Source: Agromyces sp. Marseille-P2726
GTDB taxonomy: Bacteria > Actinomycetota > Actinomycetes > Actinomycetales > Microbacteriaceae
DNA length: 64,000 nt
Assembly: GCF_902809835.1 (NCBI RefSeq)
Contig: NZ_CADDWM010000015.1
Location: 1-64,000, forward strand
Direction of reading: 5' to 3'
In this document: in pieces, positions 33,689 through 42,145 of the stretch
Numbering within the stretch: the first letter of the stretch is position 1
Layout of the letters: every line of letters begins with the position of its first letter
Notes under the pieces: model-generated
Told to the model about the DNA's origin: nothing
The model's database searches: none
The model's input: only the letters and a program-made list of their open reading frames with translations
Translations under genes and position numbers: made by a program

Positions 33689-34665
33689 GGGGCATCCGTC
33701 CAATCGATCGTGTGGCAGAGCGTCGTACTCCGCCCGTCGGCGAGCCCCGCCATGACGGCGGGGAGTTCGGTCCACGGGGAGTCGCCCGTGAGCAGGACGT
33801 CGAAGACCGCATCCTGCAGCAGCTCCAGCGCGAGCATCATGCGGTCGCGCGTCGATCGTGTGGCCCGCCGATGTCGGGACACGGCACCGACCTGGCTCGA
33901 TCGGATCGTCAGCCGGCGCGAGTGGAAGTCGGCACCGAGTGCGAGCGTGACGGGTCGATCGCCGTACCAGCTGGCTTCGATCACCTCGCCGTCGGTCACG
34001 ACGCAGTCGAGGGCGAGCTGCAGTCCGGCCTCCGAGCCGCTGGTGTTGATCACCAGGTCCCGATCACGCGGTGAATCCGCTGGTTCGGCGAAGCGGACGC
34101 CCAGTCGATCCGCGATGGAGCGACGCGACGCATCCACGTCGACCAGCACCACGTCGACGCCGGGGATGCCGCGGGCGAGTCGTGCGACGCAGCATCCGAT
34201 CATGCCGGCGCCCACGACCGTGACGCGGTCGCCGATCAGGGGGGCCGCGTCCCACAGCACGTTCACCGCCGTCTCGACGGCGCCGGCGAGGACCGCACGA
34301 CGAGCCGGCACATCGCGCGGCACGGGGACCACGGCGTCGGCGGGAACGACGAAGACGGACTGGTGGGGGAAGAGCGTGAAGACCGTTTGCCCGCGCAGGG
34401 CCTCGGACCCCTGCTCGACGACGCCGACGTTGAGGTAGCCGTACTTCACCGGCCCCGGGAAGTCGCCCTCCTGGAACGGGGCGCGCATCCGTTCGTGCTC
34501 GCTGACCGGCACGCGCCCCAGGAAGACGGAGGTCTCGGTGCCGCGGCTGATGCCGGTGTACCTGCTGCGCACGAGCACCTCACCCTCGCCTGGATCGACG
34601 ATCGACTGGCGGCGCAGGCCCCCCACGCCCGGCTCGTCGATCCAGAAGGCCACGGACTCACGCAA
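33685..34665 (-). CDS. Zinc-type alcohol dehydrogenase-like (MDR) oxidoreductase
   Basis: The 326-residue medium-chain dehydrogenase begins [21 protein letters not shown]. The GroES-like part contains [22 protein letters not shown] and [11 protein letters not shown]. The Rossmann part has [17 protein letters not shown] for NAD(P) and [18 protein letters not shown]. The usual catalytic-zinc Cys after the first strand is replaced by Ser/Gly (GISRGTE), so it may be a zinc-independent or reductase-type member. I chose TTG 34665, behind GGAGGGAG. The frame is open to ATG 34749. First gene of the minus-strand operon. Confidence 0.85.
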   Translation of the reverse strand: MRESVAFWIDEPGVGGLRRQSIVDPGEGEVLVRSRYTGISRGTETSVFLGRVPVSEHERMRAPFQEGDFPGPVKYGYLNVGVVEQGSEALRGQTVFTLFPHQSVFVVPADAVVPVPRDVPARRAVLAGAVETAVNVLWDAAPLIGDRVTVVGAGMIGCCVARLARGIPGVDVVLVDVDASRRSIADRLGVRFAEPADSPRDRDLVINTSGSEAGLQLALDCVVTDGEVIEASWYGDRPVTLALGADFHSRRLTIRSSQVGAVSRHRRATRSTRDRMMLALELLQDAVFDVLLTGDSPWTELPAVMAGLADGRSTTLCHTIDWTDAP

Positions 34666-34752
34666 CCGTACGTCTCCCTCCGTGAACCATCGGACGATCT
34701 CCCTCGTAATTATGAATATGCTCGGTGAGATACGCCGGAACAAGGACATGTG
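34666..34752. promoter_or_regulatory. Divergent AT-rich promoter region
   Basis: The sequence around 34706-34722 (TAATTATGAATATG) is the most AT-rich patch in the region. On the minus strand it contains CATAAT, about 45 nt before the TTG start of the six-gene operon. On the plus strand TATGAA/TAATTA lies about 35-45 nt before the phosphatidyltransferase gene. A shared control region for both sides of the island is inferred. Confidence 0.55.
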
Positions 34753-35490
34753 ATGGCGAGCGACGAGGTTCGGCTCGCGCCGATCGGGTGGGCGGCGGTC
34801 GGTGTGGCCGGTGTCACGGCCATCTGGGCCGTCGACGAGCTGCCGGCGATCGGTTGGTTCGCCGCGCTGGCGTACCTGACGGCGAGCAGTGCACTCCTGC
34901 TCGCAGCGCTGGGACGGCGCCGCTTCGAGCGCTTCGGCTGGGCGAACGCCGTCACGTCGGCGAGGTCGGCACTGGTTGCCATGATCACCGGATTGGTGGT
35001 CGCCTCCTTCGTCGAGCCGATCTCCGTACCGCTCCTGATCGGCCTGGTGATCCCGGCCCTGACCCTGGATGCCGTGGACGGGTGGGTCGCGCGTCGCACC
35101 GGAACCACCACCGAACTCGGCGCCCGGTTCGACATGGAGGTCGATGCGTTCCTCCTCCTGGTGCTCAGCGTGTACGTGGCACCACGCCTCGGACCGTGGG
35201 TCCTGGCCATCGGGCTGATGCGGTACGTCTTCGTCGCCGCCGGATGGTTCCTTCCCTGGATGCGCCTCCCGCTTCCACCCCGGTACTGGCGCAAGGTCGT
35301 CACCGCGGCCCAGGGGATCGCGTTGACCGTCGCGGCATCCGGCCTCGTGCCCCGACTCGCCGGCCTGCTCGTGGCGGTCGCACTGGCCCTGCTCGTCGAG
35401 TCGTTCGGCCGGGACGTGACGTGGCTGGCGCTTCGACGATCCGCGATCATGCCGTCTGCGGAGTTCGGACCACGATCACCGTGGCGATGA
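34753..35490 (+). CDS. CDP-alcohol phosphatidyltransferase
   Basis: The 245-residue membrane enzyme shows the CDP-alcohol phosphotransferase motif DGWVARRTG...GARFDMEVD (about residues 113-136), matching DGxxAR(x)8-9GxxxDxxxD. About six hydrophobic helices surround it. It would transfer a phospho-alcohol moiety from a CDP-activated donor to an alcohol. It diverges from the six-gene operon and so may make or modify a lipid in the same pathway. ATG 34753 has GGACATGTG upstream; GTG 34750 is possible. The 3' end overlaps the convergent gene. Confidence 0.88.
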   Translation: MASDEVRLAPIGWAAVGVAGVTAIWAVDELPAIGWFAALAYLTASSALLLAALGRRRFERFGWANAVTSARSALVAMITGLVVASFVEPISVPLLIGLVIPALTLDAVDGWVARRTGTTTELGARFDMEVDAFLLLVLSVYVAPRLGPWVLAIGLMRYVFVAAGWFLPWMRLPLPPRYWRKVVTAAQGIALTVAASGLVPRLAGLLVAVALALLVESFGRDVTWLALRRSAIMPSAEFGPRSPWR

Positions 35491-35872
35491 GGAGCACCAC
35501 GACGCCGATGGACTCGATGACGACCGTCTCGGGGACGAGGGTGAAGTCCCAGGTCTCCCTGATGCCGAAGAACCCGACGGTCAGCGCGAGAATGAGGGCC
35601 AAGAGGGTCGCGATGACGAACAGCAGGCTCAGCACGGCGGTGATGCTCAGGAGCCGGCCGCGAAGGAACAGCATCCCGAGCGCCAGCACGAGGCCGGCGA
35701 TGGCGTTCAGGACGAAGAGCACGCCGAGCAGGCCGCCGACGCCCACGAAGACGAGGTACAGGTGAATCCCGCCGACGGCGAGCAGCACGATCGCGCTGAC
35801 GATCCGCGTGATCCACAGGACGGTCGTGGTGTTCCGAGTCGTCGTGGCAGCCGTGTTTCCAGTCATGGTCAT
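35447..35872 (-). CDS. Four-TM hypothetical membrane protein
   Basis: The 141-residue protein has four hydrophobic helices (around residues 18-40, 45-68, 74-98 and 110-135) and a Thr/Asn-rich N-terminus. It contains GGIHLYLVFVGVGGLLGVLFVLNAIAG. No family is recognised with certainty; it is similar in layout to small DoxX/DUF membrane proteins. Its end overlaps the convergent phosphatidyltransferase by 44 bp. Confidence 0.75.
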   Translation of the reverse strand: MTMTGNTAATTTRNTTTVLWITRIVSAIVLLAVGGIHLYLVFVGVGGLLGVLFVLNAIAGLVLALGMLFLRGRLLSITAVLSLLFVIATLLALILALTVGFFGIRETWDFTLVPETVVIESIGVVVLLIATVIVVRTPQTA

Positions 35873-35911
35873 CCCCGCTTCCGATCGGCGCCTCCCGCGG
35901 AGGCGCTACGG

Positions 35912-37576
35912 ATGACACGAGACAGCGGGGGAAACGGTTCACGCGGATGGAGCCGACCGGTGCGCGGCAGGGCTTCGCTCGTGGTCGCCATCCTGCTCCT
36001 GATCGTGGCGCCGCTGATCCCAGGCGCGCTCGCCCTCGGCTCACCGGCAGCGTTGATCGGGCTCCCGGCCGAGTCGATCATCGCGCTGGCCGTGCTCTGC
36101 CTGCTTCCCTGGCGTCTCGCGCGCGGTTTCGTCGCGTTCGGCTTCGCGCTCCTCATCGTCGTCGCGATCGTGCTCGCTGCGGTCGACGCGGGCTACCGGT
36201 CGGTGCTCGACATCCCCTTCGATCCGCTCGACTGGCAGCAGTTGGGCGACGCACTGGGGGTCGTTCGAAGCTCCATCGGCGGTGCCGTCGCCAACGGGCT
36301 CGTCGTGCTCCTCGCGGTCGCTGCTGTCACATCCATGGCGGCGCTCACGTGGGCCGCGCTCCGAACGGCCGCCGCCGTCGGGCCCCACAGGAATGGATCA
36401 CTCGTCATCACGTCGGTCACCGCAACGTGGCTCGTGGCCGCGCTGACGGGATCGCACGTCGCCGCCGGCCAACCGACCGCCGCGTCGGCCTCCGTCGGGG
36501 CCGTCAGCACCTCGGTCGATCACGCGGCCGAGGGGCTCGCGGCCCAGGCCCAACTGTCCGAGCAGATCGCGACGGACCCGTTCCGTGACACGTCTCCTTC
36601 GCAGCTCCTGCGCTCGCTGAAGGGCAAGGACGTCGTCTTCGCGTTCATCGAGAGCTATGGCGAGGTGGCGGTGCAGGGATCCGGCATCTCCGCGGGGGTG
36701 CGACAGGCGCTGCGAGAGGGCGAGGCCCGACTGCGCGCCGACGGCTTCGCGTCGCAGAGCGCCTTCCTCACGTCCCCGACCTTCGGCGGCCTGAGCTGGC
36801 TCGCGCACTCGACCTTCCAGACGGGACTGTGGATCGATCGGCAGTCGCTCTACAGCAAGGTCATCCGCAGCGATCGGTTCACGCTCAGCAGGGCATTCGG
36901 AACGGGCGGATGGCGCACGGTCGGTGTCATTCCCTCGAACACCGAACCCTGGCCGTTCGGTGCCTCCTTCTACCACTGGGATGCGCTGCTCGACGCGAGC
37001 AACGTGGGCTATCGGGGCCCGTCCTTCGGGTATGCGCGGATCCCCGACCAGTACACCTGGAAGTACTTCGCCGACCACGAGCTCGGCCGGCACGAGCAGC
37101 CCATCATGGCCGAGCTCGACCTGGTCTCCTCGCACACCCCATGGGCGCCCCTCCCCGAGCTCCTGCCCTGGTCGGACGTGGGCGACGGTTCCGTGTTCGC
37201 GGCGCAGACCGCGCAAGGACCGTCGGCGACCGAGGTGTGGCAGGACCCGGATCGGATACGGCAGGCATACGCCCGATCCATCCGGTACTCGCTCGAGGCG
37301 ATGTTCGCATTCCTGCACGACGTCGAGGACCCGGATCTCGTGCTCGTGGTGCTCGGCGACCACCAACCCGCGACCATCGTCAGCGGCGAGGGCGCCAGCC
37401 GCGACGTCCCGATCAGCATCATCGCCAAGGATCCGGCCGTCTTCGAGAGGATCGAGGGATGGAAGTGGCAGGAGGGCATGCTTCCGTCAGCCGAGGCGCC
37501 CAACTGGCCCATGAGCGCGTTCCGCGATCGATTCCTCGAGGCCTTCAGCGCGGATCCCGGCGTCGAAGCTCGATGA
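35912..37576 (+). CDS. Membrane-anchored sulfatase/LTA-synthase-like phosphotransferase
   Basis: The 554-residue protein has four to five N-terminal membrane helices within residues 20-190 and an extracellular alkaline-phosphatase-superfamily domain. Its metal-site features are DVVFAFIESYGEVA (first Asp/Glu), TFGGLSWLAHSTFQTGLW near the nucleophile region and VLVVLGDHQPATIV (Asp-His metal ligands). The family includes sulfatases and lipoteichoic-acid synthases, which transfer phosphoglycerol. The ATG at 35912 follows GGAGG by 8 nt. Context suggests modification of an exported glyco- or phospholipid. Confidence 0.85.
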   Translation: MTRDSGGNGSRGWSRPVRGRASLVVAILLLIVAPLIPGALALGSPAALIGLPAESIIALAVLCLLPWRLARGFVAFGFALLIVVAIVLAAVDAGYRSVLDIPFDPLDWQQLGDALGVVRSSIGGAVANGLVVLLAVAAVTSMAALTWAALRTAAAVGPHRNGSLVITSVTATWLVAALTGSHVAAGQPTAASASVGAVSTSVDHAAEGLAAQAQLSEQIATDPFRDTSPSQLLRSLKGKDVVFAFIESYGEVAVQGSGISAGVRQALREGEARLRADGFASQSAFLTSPTFGGLSWLAHSTFQTGLWIDRQSLYSKVIRSDRFTLSRAFGTGGWRTVGVIPSNTEPWPFGASFYHWDALLDASNVGYRGPSFGYARIPDQYTWKYFADHELGRHEQPIMAELDLVSSHTPWAPLPELLPWSDVGDGSVFAAQTAQGPSATEVWQDPDRIRQAYARSIRYSLEAMFAFLHDVEDPDLVLVVLGDHQPATIVSGEGASRDVPISIIAKDPAVFERIEGWKWQEGMLPSAEAPNWPMSAFRDRFLEAFSADPGVEAR

Positions 37577-37608
37577 GACGGACTCGCGGGGTTGGCGTGT
37601 CGCGGGAT

Positions 37609-37624
37609 TCGAACGTATGTTCGA
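37609..37624. promoter_or_regulatory. Perfect LexA/SOS box
   Basis: TCGAAC-GTAT-GTTCGA is a perfect 16-bp palindromic arm pair matching the Gram-positive/actinobacterial LexA consensus TCGAACnnnnGTTCGA. It contains a TATGTT -10 candidate (37616-37621), 6 nt before GTG 37628. LexA bound here would block transcription of the next gene. Confidence 0.85.
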
Positions 37625-37627
37625 GAC

Positions 37628-37897
37628 GTGGTGAAGTGGCATCCGATTCTCGCCGCGCACGAGCCGACCGCCGGCCGGTGGGAGCTCCGCGACCAGTTCG
37701 GCCGCTGCTACGGGGTCGTCGAGATCGTCCGACGAGGCGACGAGGTCGGCTACCGGGCCGACGACGGAGCGGGGGCACTCATCGGGTACTTCACGGCACT
37801 GCGTACCGCCTGCCAGGAGGTGCACCTGCGGTTCGTCCGAAGCCATGGTCCGGCGCCGTACGCCGGTTACCCCGACTTCCGCCGTCCGACCCGGTGA
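37628..37897 (+). CDS. Small SOS-regulated protein of unknown function
   Basis: The 89-residue protein (VVKWHPILAAHEPTAGRW...YPDFRRPTR) is soluble, with mixed alpha/beta content and a GRW/GY-rich pattern: QFGRCYGVVEIVRRGDEVGYRAD followed by LIGYFTALRTACQEVHLRFV. I recognise no domain and no catalytic motif. The start GTG sits directly behind a perfect LexA box, so induction by DNA damage is expected. A TTG at 37592 would place the box inside the gene and is less likely. The neighbour downstream is an opposite-strand membrane protein. Confidence 0.78.
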   Translation: MVKWHPILAAHEPTAGRWELRDQFGRCYGVVEIVRRGDEVGYRADDGAGALIGYFTALRTACQEVHLRFVRSHGPAPYAGYPDFRRPTR

Positions 37898-37934
37898 GGT
37901 GGCGTCAGGGCGACGGTGAGCGGCGAGCGGGTGA

Positions 37935-38156
37935 TCAGCGCCTGCGGCCGAAGAGGAAGTACGAGATGGGGCCGATGAAGTTCACCGCGATGATCACGGC
38001 CCACAGCGGCTTCGGCCCCCGGACCTGCTCGGCCGGGCGACGTGCGAGGTTGGTCCACGCGATGGCGGCGAGCGTCAACTGAATGGATGCCGCGACGATC
38101 GATCCGGTCTTCTGCTGCGTGGTGAGATCGTTCCAGCTCTTCGGCTTCTTCTCCAT
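37935..38156 (-). CDS. PLDc_N-type small membrane protein
   Basis: The 73-residue protein contains two hydrophobic stretches, GSIVAASIQLTLAAIAW and the PLDc_N hallmark KPLWAVIIAVNFIGPISYFLFGRRR at the C-terminus. This cardiolipin-synthase N-terminal-type segment occurs alone in many actinobacterial small membrane proteins, and its role is unknown. The ATG at 38156 follows GGAGG. It is not linked to a phospholipase D domain here. Confidence 0.85.
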   Translation of the reverse strand: MEKKPKSWNDLTTQQKTGSIVAASIQLTLAAIAWTNLARRPAEQVRGPKPLWAVIIAVNFIGPISYFLFGRRR

Positions 38157-38285
38157 GTCGGGCCTCCTTCGTCGACGGTGTCGCGGGACCGTGCGGCCTC
38201 GGTGCAACCCTAGCCCTGCGGCATCCGGCCGCCTAGCGATCGCCGGCGACCTGCGCGGCGCGCAACGCTGGGGGAGAATGCCCGA

Positions 38286-38864
38286 ATGGGGTTCACGCGC
38301 GCCGAGCTGGAGTCGTACCGGGGCGCCGGCGTCGACGACCTCATGCCCGAGCACCCGAAGCTGGTGTTCGTGGGCATCAATCCCGGTCTCTGGACGGCCG
38401 CGACCGGCACGCACTTCGCCCACCCGGGGAACCGGTTCTATCCGGCGCTCGCCGCGGCGGGAATCATCCCGCGCCTGCCCGACTTCTCCGACGGGCTCAC
38501 CGACGTCGACCGCCGGATGTTCCTCGACTCGGGCATCGGCATCTCCAACCTCGTGCGCAGGGCGACCGCACGGGCCGACGAACTCGACCGCGACGAGTTG
38601 CGGACGGGTGCTGCGCGTCTCGCCGACGACGCCGAACGCTGGGGTGCTCCCGTGGTCGCCATCGTGGGCCTCACCGCCTACCGACAGGGGTTCGATCGGC
38701 CGAAGGCACGTGCCGGGTTGCAGAGTGAGTCGATCGGCGGCGCGCAGCTCTGGGTGGTGCCGAACCCGAGCGGCCTGAATGCCCACGCGTCGGTCGCCGA
38801 CCTCGCCCGCGCGTACGCCGGGCCGGCGCACGCGGCGGGAATCATCACGAGCGACCTGGCGTAG
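38286..38864 (+). CDS. mug: Mismatch-specific uracil/thymine DNA glycosylase
   Basis: The 192-residue Mug/TDG-type enzyme excises U or T from G mismatches. Its motif 1 is KLVFVGINPGLWTAATGTHFAHPGNRFYPAL with the catalytic-site Asn, and motif 2 is VPNPSGLNAH, which inserts into DNA. It is the usual length for a single-domain Mug. The ATG at 38286 is 6 nt after GAGAAT (38274-38279), so translation is probably leaderless. It is not preceded by a LexA box. Confidence 0.92.
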   Translation: MGFTRAELESYRGAGVDDLMPEHPKLVFVGINPGLWTAATGTHFAHPGNRFYPALAAAGIIPRLPDFSDGLTDVDRRMFLDSGIGISNLVRRATARADELDRDELRTGAARLADDAERWGAPVVAIVGLTAYRQGFDRPKARAGLQSESIGGAQLWVVPNPSGLNAHASVADLARAYAGPAHAAGIITSDLA

Positions 38865-38873
38865 CGTCGAGTC

Positions 38874-39560
38874 ATGCGTGCCGCCTCCGCCGACCCTCGC
38901 GCCGAGCTCGTTTCGCTGTGCGAGCGCGGGCTCGAGTGGTTGTCCGACGTCCCGCGATCGGTGCTCGCCGCTCCGTCGTTGCGCCCGGCGGCCGTGCTGG
39001 TGCTGTTCGGCGTGCTCGACTCCGTGCCGGCTCGCGCGGACGGTCCGGTCGCACGTGATCTCGACGTGCTGCTGCTGCGCCGAGCAGCGACGCTCGCCAG
39101 CCACGCCGGGCAGATCGCGTTCCCCGGCGGCCGGCTCGAGGCATCCGACACCGGACCGGTCGCCGCCGCGCTGCGGGAGGCTGCCGAGGAGACGGGGCTC
39201 GACCCCGAGGGGATCGAGCCGCTGGGAACGCTGCCGCCCATGCCCGTGCCCGTGAGCCGGCATCTCGTCACGCCGGTTCCCGCGTGGTGGTCCAGGCCGA
39301 CCGAGGTCGCCGCCGTCGACCACGACGAGTCGGTCGACGTGTTCAGGGTGCCCGTCGCCGACCTGCTCGATCCGGCCAACCGGGGGAACACCGAGGGCAC
39401 GTACGAGGGGCGCAAGTACCGCTCGCCGGCGTTCCTGGTCGACGGCCGGGTGGTCTGGGGTGTCACAGCGCTCGTGCTCTCGCGCATGTTCGACGAGCTC
39501 GGCTGGGCCGAGCCATGGGATCCCGACCGCATCATCGAGCGCGACGACCTCGGACTGTAG
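38874..39560 (+). CDS. Nudix hydrolase, CoA pyrophosphatase-like
   Basis: The 228-residue protein has a complete Nudix box, GGRLEASDTGPVAAALREAAEETGL, near residue 83, and upstream SHAGQIAFPGG of the CoA-ase type (PROSITE UPF0035 pattern). Members cleave CoA and acyl-CoA to phosphopantetheine and 3',5'-ADP. The TAG stop of mug is also part of TAGCGT (38862-38867), 6 nt before ATG 38874, so the gene likely has its own leaderless promoter. The C-terminal half (YRSPAFLVDGRVVWGVTALVLSRM) also fits the family. Confidence 0.9.
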   Translation: MRAASADPRAELVSLCERGLEWLSDVPRSVLAAPSLRPAAVLVLFGVLDSVPARADGPVARDLDVLLLRRAATLASHAGQIAFPGGRLEASDTGPVAAALREAAEETGLDPEGIEPLGTLPPMPVPVSRHLVTPVPAWWSRPTEVAAVDHDESVDVFRVPVADLLDPANRGNTEGTYEGRKYRSPAFLVDGRVVWGVTALVLSRMFDELGWAEPWDPDRIIERDDLGL

Positions 39561-39724
39561 GGGCCGGATGCCGCGCGGCCGGCCTCCACCGGAATCCGCT
39601 GTGCAGTTCTCCGTCGGTCATGTCGTCGTTCACCCTTCGCGGAGGGCGCCCGGCAGCACGAGCAGGCCGCGGAGCGGGTGGTCGTGCCATCCTGAATCGA
39701 GGAGGCACCCAGAGGAGGCACTCG

Positions 39725-41114
39725 ATGGAGCAACTCGAGGTCGACGTCCTGGTCATCGGCTGGGGCAAGGCCGGCAAGACGCTGGCCGGCGCACTCGGTC
39801 GGGAGGGGCGAACGGTCGCCATGGTGGAGCGTTCGGCCGACATGTACGGCGGCACGTGCATCAATGTCGCGTGCGTGCCGACGAAAGACCTCGTGCACAG
39901 CGCCGCGGAGCGACGACCCGAAGACAACGCCCAGCAGTGGTTCACGCAGGCCGTCGCCGGCCGTGATGCGCTCATCGACAAGCTGCGCGCACGCAACCAC
40001 TTGATGCTCGCCGAGATCGACACCGTCACCCTCGTCGATGGAGTCGCGCGCTTCGTCGGCCCGCACGAGGTCGAGGTGGCGGCGGGCCCCGATCGGCTGC
40101 GGATCCATGCCGAGTCGATCGTGATCAACACCGGTACGGTGCCGGCCACGCCCGACATCGACGGCCTCGCGACGAGCGCACGCGTCTACGACTCCACATC
40201 CATCCAGCACGTCGACCCGTTCCCACGGCGTCTCGTCATCGTCGGCGGCGGTTACGTCGGGCTCGAGTTCGCCGGCATGTTCGCGAAGTTCGGCTCGAGC
40301 GTCACCGTCGTGGATCATCACGCCGAGCTCATGCCGCGCGAGGACCGCGACGTCGCTGACGCGGTGCGGGCGCTGCTCCAGGCATCCGGCGTCGAGTTCA
40401 TCATGGATTCCGCTGCCGAGCGCATCACCGATACCGACGAGTCCGTCGTCGTCGGCGTGCGTGCGGCCGGATCGACGCGCGACGTCACCGCCGACGCGGT
40501 GCTCATCGCCACCGGACGCCGGCCGGTGACCGCCGATCTCGGTCTCGATGCCGCCGGCGTCGTCGTCGACGATCGCGGCTACATCACCGTCGACGATCGG
40601 CTGCGTACGTCGGTGCCCGGCGTGTACGCGGTCGGCGACGTGAACGGCGGCCCGCAGTTCACCCCTGTGTCCCTCGACGACTACCGGATCGTGCTCGACC
40701 AATTCCTGGACTCGGGTTGGCGCTCGACCGCTGATCGCGTCGCCGTGCCGAGCACGGTCTTCCTCACGCCGCCGCTCGCACGGGTTGGTCTCAACGAGAC
40801 GCAGGCGCGACCCAGCGGGCGCGACGTGCTGGTGGCCGTGAAGAACGTCGCCGACATCGCGGCGATGCCGCGGCCGAAGATCCTCGGAGACGCACGGCCT
40901 GATCAAGGTCGTCGTGGATCCCGACACCGACCTCGTGCTCGGCGCGACGGTGTTCAGCGTCGACGCGCAGGAGGTCATCAATCTCATCGCGCTGGCGATG
41001 CGGGCGGGCGTCACGGCGAGCATGCTGCGCGACGGCATCTGGACGCACCCGTCGAGCACCGAGGCGCTGAACGAGGTGCTGGCGGGGCTCGCGTCCACCG
41101 CTCCCGTCGCGTGA
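39725..41114 (+). pseudogene. FAD pyridine-nucleotide-disulfide oxidoreductase with frameshift
   Basis: The protein of about 460 residues is of dihydrolipoamide dehydrogenase/mercuric reductase type. The redox pair is GGTCINVACVPTKDLV near residue 42, the NAD site is VIVGGGYVGLEFAGMFAKFG and the FAD site is VYAVGDVNGGPQF. At g40892 one extra base shifts the frame: PKILGDA continues properly only in the next frame as HGLIKVVVDPDTDLVLGATVF to the dimerisation motif DGIWTHPSSTEALNEVL. The dimer interface is thus lost in the first frame. It is either a pseudogene or a one-base sequence error. The ATG follows AGAGGAGG. Confidence 0.85.
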
Positions 41115-41214
41115 TCGCCCGGCGCCGCCGCGGCTCGACGGCGGGCCCCGTAGACATTCGTCGCGCGGAAGGGCCGACCGCGCGGTCCCCCGACGCGCGA
41201 CCGGCCCCGTACCG

Positions 41215-41598
41215 CTAGGCCTTCTGCAGCGCCTTGGCCTTCAGCGTGTCGAACTCGGCCTGGGTGATGGTGCCGGCGTCGAGCAGCTGCTTGCCCTTCT
41301 CGATCTCCGCGGATGCCGAGGATCCGCCGGCGACGCTGCGGATGTAGTCGGCGCTGTCGGCCTGTGCTCGGCTGACCTCGGCGGCACGACGCTCGGCCAT
41401 GCCCGAACCGCGCGCGATCAGGTAGACGAACGCGGCCAGGAACGGCAGGAAGACGAGGAAGATGATCCAGAGCGCCTTGCCCCACCCGTTCAGCGTGTGG
41501 TCGCGGAAGATGTCGATGATCACGGTGATGAAGATCCAGATGCAGGCCACGAGCACGTAGAACCAGAAGAGCCAGACGAAGAAGTCCCAGAGATTCAT
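41215..41598 (-). CDS. PLDc_N plus SHOCT membrane protein
   Basis: The 127-residue protein has an N-terminal pair of hydrophobic helices (DFFVWLFWFYVLVACIWIFITVIIDIF and GKALWIIFLVFLPFLAAFVYLIARG, the PLDc_N pattern). A linker follows, then a C-terminal SHOCT motif (IEKGKQLLDAGTITQAEFDTLKAKAL). SHOCT motifs mediate protein-protein contacts in many membrane proteins. The ATG at 41598 was chosen over an upstream in-frame ATG because AAAGG precedes it and the hydrophobic start fits. Function unknown. Confidence 0.85.
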   Translation of the reverse strand: MNLWDFFVWLFWFYVLVACIWIFITVIIDIFRDHTLNGWGKALWIIFLVFLPFLAAFVYLIARGSGMAERRAAEVSRAQADSADYIRSVAGGSSASAEIEKGKQLLDAGTITQAEFDTLKAKALQKA

Positions 41599-41785
41599 GT
41601 CGCGGCCTTTCGCCTCGAGCACGGTCGACGACCGGCTTCTGCCGGGAACGTACTCCCGCGGCATCCGCCGTCGCATCACGCAGATCGGATGAATCGCGCC
41701 GAATCACCCCATCTGCATGATGCGGGCGAGCGCAGCACGGGGTGTGCTTGCGCGTAGCCTTGCCCGACGTCGAAGGAGGGCTGTC

Positions 41786-42133
41786 GTGGACTACACGGAA
41801 CGCCTGCGTCGACTGGCCATCAACGACGAGCGTCTCGTGGATGACGACCTCGGCGACCTCGGCGCGCGGTTCGACAACCTCGATCCGAAGACGCTGGCAC
41901 TGGCCCGGGTCGCGGCCCTCGTCGCGGTCGGCGGCCCGGAGCCGTCGTTCGGTTCGCAGGCGGATGCCGCGGTGAGCGCCGGCGCGACGCCCGACGAGAT
42001 CGTCGACGTGCTGATCGGGATCATCGCCGTGGTCGGCGTTCCCCTCGTCGTCGCGGCGGCGCCGAAGGTCGCGATGGCCCTCGGCCTCGACGTGGACGAG
42101 GTGCGCGGCGGAACGGGCGCGCATCCCGATTAG
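41786..42133 (+). CDS. Carboxymuconolactone decarboxylase-family protein
   Basis: The 115-residue helical protein resembles the CMD/AhpD family: LDPKTLALARVAALVAVGGPEPSFGSQADAAVSAGATPDEIVDVLIGIIAVVGVPLVVAAAPKVAMALG. It lacks the CxxC redox motif of AhpD, so a simple alkylhydroperoxidase role is unlikely. The GTG at 41786 has a strong GAAGGAGGG upstream. It ends convergent to the LuxR gene. Confidence 0.82.
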   Translation: MDYTERLRRLAINDERLVDDDLGDLGARFDNLDPKTLALARVAALVAVGGPEPSFGSQADAAVSAGATPDEIVDVLIGIIAVVGVPLVVAAAPKVAMALGLDVDEVRGGTGAHPD

Positions 42134-42145
42134 ACGCCAGGCGCA

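Noticed and set aside
41115..41214. Terminator or gene between the oxidoreductase and the SHOCT gene
   Set aside because: The 100-bp gap has GC-rich short palindromes but no clear single hairpin or ORF.
38678..42124. A 1148-residue minus-strand open frame across the Mug-Nudix-oxidoreductase region
   Set aside because: It lies opposite several recognisable genes and its residues match no family. It exists only because GC-rich sequence lacks stop codons.
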